DNA of 39,332 nt, taken from Zygnema circumcarinatum (Eukaryota; Streptophyta; Zygnematophyceae; Zygnematales; Zygnemataceae). This document shows, in pieces, positions 9,119 through 17,848 of the stretch; within the stretch, counting starts at the first letter, position 1; each line of letters begins with the position of its first letter. A program made the position numbers and the translations under genes. The notes below the pieces were generated by a model that saw only the letters and a list, made by a program, of their open reading frames with translations, did no database searches and was not told where the DNA came from. The DNA lies in the NCBI GenBank assembly GCA_037447605.1, contig CM074817.1, positions 2,204,975 through 2,244,306 of the forward strand, read 5' to 3'.

Positions 9119-12069
9119 CTTTTTAGTCGTGGAGGCAGATGGGAACTATGTTGAACCTGTGGTTGTCACGTCACTTGATCTGAGTGCGGGCCAAACCTAT
9201 TCAGTTCTGTTCACCGCCGATCAACCCATCGACACATATTGGATGGTGGCCCCAGTTCAGTATGTAAGCGCGGACTTTGGTAAGACCCAAAAACAAAAAA
9301 CAAAGAAGGATAATATCTTCTTATCTCTTCTTTACGAAATTCTTTGATAATAATTTTCATTTTTGGTTTAAGCTCCCTTTTTATCGCTTTGTTTCTATGA
9401 ATGCTGGAGACTTTTGTTCCTTTTTTATTTAGTTATGATTTCTGACTAGAGTTTGACCACGTTTTGCATGTAGATGTAAATGCCATCGCTATTTTGCAGT
9501 ACGAAGGTGCGCCCGAACTCGAGCCCTTGCGAGAGCTGCCTTCAACGCACCCTGCATGGAACGACACGGCGTTCAGTAACGCGCAACTGACGAGCATTAA
9601 ACAAAGAGCCGACAGCATTGTTCCCGTTTCAACAGTCGTGGACCGCCATATTACCATAGTCCTTGCCGAAACCATCGTGAACGGAATATACATGTAAGGA
9701 GGGGGGAGAGGGGAGAGGGAAGTGGAGGGAGAGGGTAGAGGGAAGTGGAGGGAGAGGGTAGAGGGAAGTAAAGGGAGAGGTGAGAGGGAAGTTGAGGGAG
9801 AGGGGAGAGGGAAGTGGAGGGAGAGGAGAGCGGGGAGAGGTGATGGGGGAGGGGAGTGGGAGTGGGGAGAGGAGAGTGGAGGGAGAAGGGAGTGGGGAGA
9901 GTGGGGAGGAAAGAGGGGTAGGGGAGTGGGGAGAGTGGGGAGGGTAGAGGGAGAGGGGAGTGGGGAGGGTAGAGGGAGAGGGGAGTGGGGAGAGTGGGGA
10001 GGGAAGAGAGGTGGAGGGAAGAGGGGAGTGGAGGGAGAGGGGAGTTGGGAGGAAGATTGAGGGATTGCTATCTGAAACTCCTATTTTTTCTGCTGCCACA
10101 TATGGTGAGAACTGACATATATTCAAGCATGGAAACGCAGGTTTTCTGTAAACAACAAGACCCTGCAGCTCCCTCCCACTCCGTACTACTTGCAGCAATA
10201 CTACGGCGTTCTGAATGACACCATAGACTACAGCCATGACCAGCCCTCCATGCCGTACAACTACATGCTCCCTCTCCCTGCGCAGAACATAACGGAGGCT
10301 GGCGACATGGGAACGATCATGTACACTATCAATGTATGCTCCGTGGAATATGATTCTTTGAATAGAATAGTACTTCAAAGTCCAAAAAACTACAATCTGG
10401 AGTCAAGTTGTTTTAAATTGCACACCTTTATCGTACCTTTCTGTTCCATACAGCTCCCTTTTGTGAAGCTGCAGCTTTCAGCTTTCAGCTAATAAGGGTA
10501 ACACTGTAAAACAAGTGCGAAATCTTGAAATTTGAAGCTGCAGATATTATCATTGTAGAGAGGCATAGTTCTGTCTCATCTTTGAGTCGGTTCTTCCTTT
10601 AAGCGAAAAGTTGAAGGGGGGTCTGTCCGTTAAGCATGGAGAACATTTTACTCATTTTCGCACTTTCTAATTTCTCTTTGGGGCATGTTGTGTGCTTGCA
10701 GAGAGGTGACGTCATCCAAGTGGTGCTTCAAAACACCGTCAACGATGATTTGCTGAGGTACACCACGATGCCGGAATACTAAATTTGTGGATAGCGACAA
10801 AACCTGCTAACAAAAGCAAAAATCTCTGAAACGTCAAATTCTAAGATTCTGGAAAACTCAAATTCAGTTTGTCACGATTATCTTTCCGATTTATCAATCC
10901 TTGCATAGATTCTAGTCTAGTTCATAGTCCTAAATCTGCGTCGTTAATCTTCTCAACCCTAAAACCCCAACAGACAACAGACACCCTTCACCCTTCACAT
11001 ATCACATATCTCACATTCTAGCATGTCATAAACTGCCCTTGCCTTCTCAAACCTCTCAAACAGAATTTCACTTTCACACATTCTCTCATTCTAATCCTTC
11101 TTATTTCCTTCCCTCTGCGTTATTTTCCGCAGTACGGACCATCCCTGGCACCTCCACGGCCACGACTTTTGGGTTGTGGGAACAGGCTTCGGCATTTACA
11201 ACGCAAGTTTGGATGCCGAATTCAACCTTGAAAGTGCGGTGTGGCGGAACACGGCGACTGTGCTCCCATTGGGGTGGACCGCGATCCGCTTTGTGGCGGA
11301 CAATCCGGGTAAACCCTAAAACGTGAACCCGCCGCTGGAATCATCGATCAAGTTCATGTTCAAAACCCCTGAAACCCTAAGGAGTTTTAGGTTGTAGGGT
11401 TCACGGTCGGGAGTTTGAAAGAATGGGGGGGGAAACATGCATGGGTCTAGAAGAGTGTGGAGTTGAGATTAGAATTTGGAAGTTTGAAATCGGCGGATGG
11501 TTGTTGGGCAGATTGTTTGTGTTTTTGATAAAGGACGGTCGGAACTATCGAAAGGGGGGGGGGGGGTCATATTTCTGTTTCCTTCATCCTGTGTGTAAAC
11601 TTCAAGAACATTGCTAACTGTTTTGTGCTTGTTATTTTGTTTGGAATGCATGCAGGAATCTGGCTCTTCCATTGTGTAAGCTCACCGTCCCCCACCCCAT
11701 ATTCTACTGTCTCCTTTCAAACTCTTACTTGCATTCAAATACAAACCACTTCACTCCCTACAAACCCTAAAAACTGTAGGAACGCCACAGGAGGCCTATT
11801 TCCCACTAACTTCCCCTAAAAACCCTTAAAACCCTAATAGCTACATACATGCGTGTCCGTGACTGTCAGTTAAACTGGTTGCGAAACTGAAAGTGTCCCT
11901 CCCGTTCTATGCGCAGCACAACTCCCTCCACCCGCAGGTCGGCATGGGCGTCGTCTTCAACGAAATTCCGAGCGAGCATCCTCCGCCGCCGCCCGACGCC
12001 GCGCTCTGCGGTGACGTCACGCCCAAGTTCTTGCAAGAGCATGCGCCCGGGGGGACGAGGGCCCCCTAG
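6597..12069 (+). CDS. L-ascorbate oxidase-like multicopper oxidase (secreted), 13 exons
   Basis: A blue copper enzyme of the apoplast that oxidises ascorbate while reducing O2 to water. Exons: 6597-6699, 7126-7274, 7440-7507, 7684-7887, 8483-8665, 8891-8964, 9127-9279, 9474-9693, 10141-10333, 10702-10757, 11133-11308, 11656-11675, 11917-12069. All are in phase, giving 583 aa with TAG at 12067. There is an N-terminal signal peptide. An in-frame ATG at 6582 adds MFKRA. Copper motifs: HWHG (86-89), WHSH (130-133), HPWHLHGH (471-478), HCHNSLH (532-538), with axial Met543 ten residues after Cys533. [17 protein letters not shown] and [13 protein letters not shown] match ascorbate oxidase better than laccase or SKU5. 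Unusual points: many exons, a 20-bp exon 12 splitting the last copper motif, and a copied acceptor cassette in intron 4. Confidence 0.93.
6850..7016. repeat. CT-rich microsatellite in ascorbate oxidase intron 1
   Basis: Imperfect (CT)n with CCCTCTCT blocks, roughly 6895-7010. Confidence 0.7.
8191..8482 (+). repeat. Four diverged acceptor-site cassettes at the end of ascorbate oxidase intron 4
   Basis: Blocks at 8191-8230, 8251-8291, 8316-8358 and 8444-8482 share the pattern ATATT..ACA.TGTG.GCTAAG, then about 15 bases, then CACAG (ACAG in the third). GA-rich spacers separate them. The last CACAG at 8482 is the real acceptor of exon 5. CTAAG is at a distance that suits a branch point, so each block looks like a complete 3' splice-site module. 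Confidence 0.8.
8700..8850. repeat. CT-rich tract in ascorbate oxidase intron 5
   Basis: TCTCTCTCCC-type pyrimidine repeat between exons 5 and 6. The reading frame through it is a Ser/Leu/Pro artefact. Confidence 0.7.
9091..9118 (+). repeat. (T)28 run in ascorbate oxidase intron 6
   Basis: A 28-base T run ends eight bases before exon 7 (9127) and acts as the polypyrimidine tract of that acceptor. Confidence 0.9.
9698..10058. repeat. Purine-rich GGGAGAGG repeat filling ascorbate oxidase intron 8
   Basis: About 360 bases of GGGAGAGGGAAGTGGA-type repeats start right after the exon 8 donor. Both strands give long spurious ORFs here. Confidence 0.85.
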
Positions 12070-12631
12070 CTTGCATGTTTCATGCCCCACAAGGCATTGT
12101 ACCATGTTATGGAGGGAGAGAGGGAGGGAGGGGAGAGGGGGGGGAGGGAGGGAGGGAGGGAGGGAGGGAGGGAGGGGCAAACTTGTATGGTATTGTGGGG
12201 ACCCAAAGGCTGAACGTGTAAACTATGGTAGAGTGTATTTTGGGTTTTTAACTGGGGCGTGTCGAGGGGTTCAGGAATAAGGGTTTTAGGGAATGGTTAG
12301 TGATGTACCCATGTTCGATGTCTTTTTTATGTGTTAGCGAGTCGGTAAGTCCGTTTTTTGTTTGTTGGGTTTTTGTTGAAACAAGTGTTGAAATGCTCAA
12401 GGCGTTGTAGAACCATGATCATGTTTTGATGTCCTATGTGCTGTTACTGCGCGGCGAGTGTTCTGATGCTTTGTTTATGCAATTTCAGTTCTTGTTTGTG
12501 AATGATTGTGCCTTCAAATTGCAACTTTTGGCTGTACCGTACTATTGTTCGCCCTGCGATTGAAGGGCGATTACTATTCCTGAATGTATGCATCCTTCAT
12601 TTCCAAAGGAATAATATATTCTGAAGATTCT
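12070..12631 (+). other. 3' flank of the ascorbate oxidase gene
   Basis: Probable 3' UTR and downstream DNA. A (GGGA)n/(GGGAGA)n run spans about 12111-12176. TTTGTTTATG and AATAATATATTC near 12609 are candidate poly(A) signals. No other gene seen. Confidence 0.5.
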
Positions 12632-12709
12632 GTGTCGGTGGTCTAGTGGCAGGACGATTAATTATACTCAACCATGTTGCAGATCAAGGTTCGGTCCCCG
12701 GCCGGCACA
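12632..12709 (+). other. tRNA-like sequence (tRNA pseudogene or SINE head)
   Basis: 78 nt with a 7-bp acceptor stem (GTGTCGG with CCGGCAC, one wobble, then A), a 4-bp D stem (GTCT/GGAC), a perfect pol III A box at 12639-12650 (TGGTCTAGTGGC) and a B box at 12688-12697 (GGTTCGGTCC). The T stem pairs at only three of five positions and I cannot fold a proper anticodon arm. A functional tRNA is therefore unlikely. A tRNA-derived SINE head or a decayed tRNA-Gly-like gene fits better. Confidence 0.5.
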
Positions 12710-12834
12710 CTTTCGAAGAATGCGCTTGAGTTGAACATTTTTTGCTCATTCATGAAAAATTCCACACTATGCCCAGATCGAAACTAGTACACCACCGTAC
12801 AAAATAAAAAATTGAGTAGCTGTACTGATTTCGC

Positions 12835-13421
12835 TTGGAATGCAGTCCGGAATCAGTACGATTTTTTGAAGATGGCCAAGCCCTAATTCCGAATTCAGCC
12901 AGTTTTGAAGCGCATTGGAATCTAGGATTGCTGTTGGACGGCACTGCTCTCCGTTCGTTATGTTTTAGGGTTTCATCATATCTTGCTACTATTGAAGGTT
13001 CTGCTGTGAGCAGCGCGGCGCTGTTCATCGCTCGTCTTAAAGCAGCTTTTTCAGCTCGTGATTCGACAAAATTTATCTGGAGTGAGGTAAGTTTTCCTCT
13101 GAATGAAAATCCCACTTCTTATCAATGGCTCTTTTGTCGCAACATTTCGTTGCAGTATTGAACAGTGGAGCTGTTTTGGAGCCGTTCTTCGTGCATGCAG
13201 CTTCAGAACCCTCAGGGTTTGGAAAGCAGCACTTGCAAACCATGGCGATGTTATTCTGAGCCTGTTTGATGCTGCAAGTGGATTTTTCTCTCCAGAAGGG
13301 AACGTGTACTGTTCTATGGAATGGTATCATTTTGTGCAGTTTCGGATGTATGTTCCAAAAAACTATCACTTTACCTTTTTGTTAAGTGCTGATCCATCTC
13401 CTTCCGCTTCGAACAGGAATC
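12835..13421 (+). other. Probable 5' leader of the following ORF
   Basis: This stretch has coding-like open frames without ATG (12835-13086), a good donor GAG|GTAAGT at 13086/13087, an acceptor TTGCAG near 13155, a donor GGAT|GTATGT at 13347/13348 and an acceptor GAACAG at 13416. I could not join the frames into one reading frame with the ORF at 13422. It may be spliced 5' UTR with short uORFs, or the remains of coding exons. Confidence 0.3.
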
Positions 13422-14126
13422 ATGTCTCCATCACGTTACTCCCTGAAATGTTCCAATTTCTTCAAAGGCTCTGCAGCAGTGCTATCTTCATGGGTGCCTG
13501 CATTAACTGAATTCCGTAACCTTCAAACGATGAAGCTTCTTCCAGAAGTGATCGACCAGCCAGAGCTTAAATTCCCGAGGCAGTGTTTGGCAGAATCATC
13601 TAAAATGGAGTTATCAAGTCCGCTTGGCCCCTTTTCCAGTCATTCAGTCAGCTGTTCTGACCTAAGATATTGGAGATGTGAGAATTTGCTACCCATAGGT
13701 AAACCTGCAGAACAGTTCCAAGGGACGATTGCTCCTGCAAGCATCGCTGCACCCTTTGCAAATCTTGAAACTTTTAGTGAGCGAGCTGCTTCTCAGTTTG
13801 TTCAGCAGGCACTGTTTGGAGACTCTTCGCCTTTTTTGCTCAGACATGAGTGGCTGACCAGACCTAGTGAAGAGGAGGCTGAAGATATTTGGGAAGCTCC
13901 GGGAGTGGAGTCAAGCGACGGAGGTTATGAATGTGGAAGGGGGGATAAAAGGACAAAGAAAGGCAAAATATTCAAGCATTCACATGGCAAGAGCAGGCCG
14001 ACGAAAAGCAAACGCAACCGATTACTTCGTGAGCAGTTTGAGATAACAGGGATTTTGCCAGGTCAGCCATTGGTCCCTTGTTCAATAACGCCGAAGAAGG
14101 ACAAGGAGCAGCCAGAAACCTCTTGA
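13422..14126 (+). CDS. Hypothetical protein, 234 aa, not recognised
   Basis: A single open frame from ATG at 13422 to TGA at 14124-14126, long enough to be unlikely by chance at this base composition. It contains no simple repeats, unlike most spurious frames nearby. The N-terminal half is Ser/Leu-rich. Around residues 147-165 there is an acidic stretch (SEEEAEDIWEAPGVESSDGG). The C-terminal third is strongly basic (KRTKKGKIF, KSRPTKSKRNRLLREQF), which suggests a nuclear localisation or nucleic-acid-binding tail. I see no known domain, signal peptide or membrane segment. An upstream ATG-started frame at 13103-13510 overlaps its start in another frame and could be an alternative product. It may be a lineage-specific gene or a decayed copy. 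Confidence 0.4.
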   Translation: MSPSRYSLKCSNFFKGSAAVLSSWVPALTEFRNLQTMKLLPEVIDQPELKFPRQCLAESSKMELSSPLGPFSSHSVSCSDLRYWRCENLLPIGKPAEQFQGTIAPASIAAPFANLETFSERAASQFVQQALFGDSSPFLLRHEWLTRPSEEEAEDIWEAPGVESSDGGYECGRGDKRTKKGKIFKHSHGKSRPTKSKRNRLLREQFEITGILPGQPLVPCSITPKKDKEQPETS

Positions 14127-14401
14127 TTGTTTCTTTTGATTCACTCTTCTTACTATCCTCCATTTCCGTTCTTTTCCCCTTCTCTTCTGAGTTTCCATTA
14201 TCTCGAGCTTTGAGTTTGGTTCGTCAGGCAGAAGAAGTTCAGGAATGCAACCACCAATTGAAAATGTCACTCTAGTATTCCTTTGAAACGGAAATTTCTA
14301 CTTTGAATCATAGTTCATTGGATTTGCTGCTGAGTATACCTGCAATGCTGTATCACTTGTTAAAACACATCACCATGTCTCAGAAGATCGTTTCTCCGCA
14401 G
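14127..14401 (+). other. Flank of the hypothetical gene
   Basis: Probable 3' UTR. No other feature seen. Confidence 0.4.
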
Positions 14402-14496
14402 GATTAGGGTTAGGGTTAGGATCAGAGTTGGGGTTGGGGTTGGGGTTAGAGTTAGGGTTAGAGTTAGGACTAGGGTTAGGCTTAGAGTTAGGGTTT
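14402..14496 (+). repeat. Interstitial telomere-like repeat
   Basis: About 15 units of TTAGGG and its variants (TTGGGG, TTAGAG, CTAGGG). The hexamer type TTAGGG dominates, not the usual plant heptamer TTTAGGG. It is degenerate, so it is an old or non-telomeric array. Confidence 0.85.
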
Positions 14497-14900
14497 GCAT
14501 CTTGGAGCCTCTCAGTATTGTAGGATAGGATGCCAGCCTCCAAGCTTCAAATGCACTTGTTCTTCTGCAGAGGCCGACCAGTGACCATCGTGGAAGCCGT
14601 GCAGGCCAAAAAACTTGAAGCAAACCTGACCCTAGTTTTCAGCCAATAACGAGGTTTCTGAGCACTATGCAATGAAGGGCGAACTGACTGGGGCTGAGAC
14701 TGGGACTGAGGGCTGACTTTCGTTTACAAGATTTTGGGACATAGATTGTATGAATTTTATGATTGTTTGGAGGCTCTGAAGGACCTTGTGGTGATTAGGG
14801 TTTCGATGGGGCGACGAGCACTGTTCTCTGCAACTGTTACAGAAATTTACAAATGAAAGCTGAATATTAGCATTTTGGCATTCAGAAAGCCTTGTTCAGG

Positions 14901-15122
14901 TGTGTGAAAAATAAAGCCGCAAATTTCTTTTGCTTTTGAACATCCCCAATGAAAGTAAGAGGGGCTGTTGAGAGTGTGTGAAAAATAAAGCCGCAAATTT
15001 CTTTTGCTTTTGAACATCCCCAATGAAAGTAAGAGGGGCTGTTGAGAGTGTGTGAAAAATAAAGCCGCAAATTTCTTTTGCTTTTGAACATCCCCAATGA
15101 AAGTAAGAGGGGCTGTTGAGAG
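14901..15122. repeat. 74-bp tandem repeat, three copies
   Basis: The block TGTGTGAAAAATAAAGCCGC begins at 14901, 14975 and 15049, each followed by nearly identical sequence ending GGGGCTGTTGAGAG. No gene is visible in it. Confidence 0.9.
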
Positions 15123-15159
15123 AAGTTCATCTCTTCCGAAAGCTCAGGAAAGCTGAGCG

Positions 15160-15375
15160 GCAATCGTTGATGTTGGTTGACCAGAACTTTTACCAAGCTC
15201 AACGAAGGTCAACCAAGTTCATCCACCAACTTCAGTCTAGCTCAACCAACCAAATTCAACTACGAAGCTCAGGAAGTTCAACCATGTTTAACCAATTTCA
15301 TCAACCAACTTCAACTAAGCTCCACGAAGTCAGTACAACCAAGTTGCACTTTCAATCGCAAATTACGAGGCTGAA
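15160..15375 (+). repeat. Degenerate CAACCAAGTTCAAC-type short repeats
   Basis: Loose repeats of CTCAACGAA, TCAACCAA and CAACTTCA. The frames here are Asn/Gln/Ser-rich and look non-coding. Confidence 0.5.
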
Positions 15376-15570
15376 TTCAGTAACACTCTTATTCCTCCAA
15401 ATGCCGGAAAGGGAGCAGCTTTGCGTCCAAACGGTTCTCCACCCACTGATCAACAAATGGAACCAAAGAATAAACACCTCCTCACCCTATGTACAACGGA
15501 GTGTGACCGGCTCTACCAGGGTTCAGAGTCGATCTCTTTTTCCAATGCCCTAAACCCTAAACTCTAAACC

Positions 15571-16661
15571 TCAGAATGCAGAATGGCTTCCCTTAGATTG
15601 GCCCAACAGATGGTCCTTGGCTTCATTAATTTTGGAGGCCAAATAATCGCTCCCTCCCGCATCCGGGTGGTTTGCAATCATCACTTTCCTATGAGCGTCC
15701 TTCACCTTCTCCAGCGCCGCACTTTCCCTGAAAAAACATCGCTAAGATACTGTAAAAAAAAAACATCTGATTCAAGTGATATACAGAAGTATACAGCGCA
15801 TGCAGAGAATACCCATCGGGTTAAGAGAAGCTTCAGAAAATAGAGGGGTAGAGGGGGAGAGAGAGGGGGAGGGGGAGGGGGAGGAGGAAGGAGGGAGGGA
15901 GATCTTTTTCCCCTTACATTAGAGGGTTTGAGAAATTTTAAAAAGATAGAAAACTTGGAGTTTTGAGGCTTATAGGGTCGTTCGGGCCTATTGGATTCTT
16001 TAGGGCTCTTAAGACTTGAAGGACGTTAGCTGCTTGAACCTTGAGGCCTTTCAGCGTTGCTTTAAGGTATCTTAGGGCTCGTTTAGGTTCGCCTTATAGG
16101 TTTCTTATGCACACCAAAAATTATACAAAAGTTACGAAGGTTTCTTTAGGCTTTCTAGAAGAACTTTGGAAGAAAAAGCTAAATTTTCTTGAGCTTTGAG
16201 GAATACAAAAGCTGACCTGATCCCCAAGATGAGCGCCGCCTCCCTGCGCGTCATGACGGGCTGGAACCCGCCCTCATAGAACCGCCGTGCTCGCGCTACA
16301 ACGGGGCGGGCTTTCCATGCATGGAACGCCTCCAGGCCGTACTTCCCCGCCATGGCTGCCGCAGCCACAGCCACGCCCGCCACCAGAGGCGTCGCCTGCA
16401 TTAGGGCGAAAGGAGGGGAGGCAAGGAATGTTCGAGGTATTCAGGATGTGGGTTTGAGAGAGACAGGGAAAGGGGGGGAGAGAGCGAGGGCGAGAAAGAG
16501 AGAGACTCCAGCAAGTAATAAACAGAGAGGCCACAGAGGAGAGAGAAGGGATGGGAGAGAGGAAGGACAAGAGCAGAGAGAGAGGGTGAGAAAGGAAAGC
16601 AGAGGAGGTGAAGGGAAACAGTTTACAAAAGTGGGAGAGAGAGAGAGAGAGAGCATACCAT
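15571..16661 (-). CDS. TIM14: Mitochondrial import inner membrane translocase subunit TIM14 (PAM18)
   Basis: The J-domain partner of mtHsp70 in the presequence import motor at the inner membrane. Exons on the minus strand: 16661-16659 (just ATG), 16395-16217, 15727-15571. Joined, they encode exactly 112 aa, the length of plant TIM14. There is a short N-terminal membrane segment ([20 protein letters not shown]), then the conserved [26 protein letters not shown], the HPD motif at residues 81-83 ([20 protein letters not shown]) and a GSHSAF tail. If intron 1 is not spliced as proposed, an in-frame ATG at 16401 gives the same protein with one extra Gln after Met. It is head-to-head with NFS1, another mitochondrial gene, 1.2 kb away. 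Confidence 0.95.
15841..15905. repeat. GGGGGA/GAGGGA repeat in TIM14 intron 2
   Basis: Purine-rich simple repeat between TIM14 exons 2 and 3. Confidence 0.8.
16440..16651. repeat. GA-rich tract in TIM14 intron 1
   Basis: Imperfect GAGAGA/GGGAGAG repeats; (GA)9 ends a few bases from the intron-1 donor on the minus strand. Confidence 0.75.
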
Positions 16662-16701
16662 TGCTCGCCAATTCCTGACGCCTTGCGCCTCCTGTGAGCA
16701 G

Positions 16702-16702
<1 letters not shown>

Positions 16703-16753
<51 letters not shown>
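16703..16753. repeat. (GA)25 microsatellite in the TIM14 5' leader
   Basis: About 25 uninterrupted GA units, which read (CT)n on the TIM14 sense strand about 40 bases upstream of its ATG. CT runs in 5' leaders are common in plants. Confidence 0.9.
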
Positions 16754-16758
<5 letters not shown>

Positions 16759-17848
16759 GGGTTTGTCCTAATTTTTAGGGTTCACAGGACATAGGGGGAG
16801 AGGGGCAGGAAGGCATGAGAGGCAGTAGGGACCAACACAGTCGGAAGTTCATGGGTGTCCGTACGGTCCAGGCTTAAACCCCATTTAGTGCGATGACCCA
16901 ACCCCAGAAACTCGGTTTAGTTTCTAGAGAACAAACTCAGTTTCTCAATTGCGAACTAATAGTGAAGCATCATCCAATGGGAGATCGCCACGTGTGAAAT
17001 ATTATACGTGGCGGATCGAGACTGGGTGATGTTCGCAAGTGTTGACGTGTCAACCTATGACCTTGCGGCTTGCGCTTCCGACAAAGTTAAAAATCAGTAC
17101 CTTTAATCTTAGTTTATTCATTTGTTTTGTGGAATCTTGTACTTGCATTAAATTAATTCTGTTTTGATAATCAAAAATTCGGATTGGTTGCCCTAATTAT
17201 TCTGAAAATATCGCAGTACATCATATCGTATTGATAATATCGTATTGAATCGTGCCGACCGTACCACCTTCTGGAAGCTTCCAAACCTTCTAGTGAGGCC
17301 ACGTAGACATGCCACGTCGACCAGGCTCAATGCATCTGGACCGGTTTAGATTGTAGGTTCTTGACAATTGTTGAACACTTAACATAGATCAACAATTACA
17401 GATTCATTGAATGTGGCCAGTTCAGCGGCTATGAGTTCCGTTTCGTTTTGATCAGGTGGATCTAAGATCAACTATTGATCCAGTGGACCCTTTTCCCTGC
17501 ACACCATGTGATTCTCTCATTCTGCATCCCTTACTTTTTGAAGGACTAGCTCACGGTGACCCATAATTTGTTTTTAGGGTTTGAAGTGGGGCCAGAGCCA
17601 TCTAGTATTGTAGGGTCAGAGAAAGGAAATATCTTTTCTGGCGAAGGTGTTAAACTCAGAACTAGCCCACAGAGTCATCCCCATAGAGGAATAAAGTTTC
17701 ATATATTTCACCGATTTAAAGAGCTTTTCTAAAGGATAAAGAAGTTCCTCTGCAGATTGTTAGGGTTCAGAGCCTGATCATTTCTCTCTCTTGTCTTTTT
17801 TAGATTTTTGGGATATTTCTAGTTTCCTCAGAAAGAGCGTCCTCGGCC
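16754..17848. promoter_or_regulatory. TIM14-NFS1 divergent intergenic region
   Basis: Two sites stand out. At 16983-17017 two G-box-like halves face each other (GATCGCCACGT and ACGTGGCGGATC) across a 12-base AT-rich spacer. At 17269-17281 there is a perfect three-unit heat-shock element, TTCTGGAAGCTTC. No ORF is convincing. The region can be the shared promoter of the two mitochondrial genes. Site function is inferred. Confidence 0.45.

Noticed and set aside
12632-12709. A functional tRNA gene
   Set aside because: The anticodon arm does not fold and the T stem is mostly unpaired, so I list it only as tRNA-like.
14882-15553. ORFs of 106 and 145 aa in the tandem-repeat zone
   Set aside because: The first is three copies of the 74-bp repeat, the second is low-complexity Asn/Gln/Ser from CAACCAA-type repeats. 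No splice or domain support.
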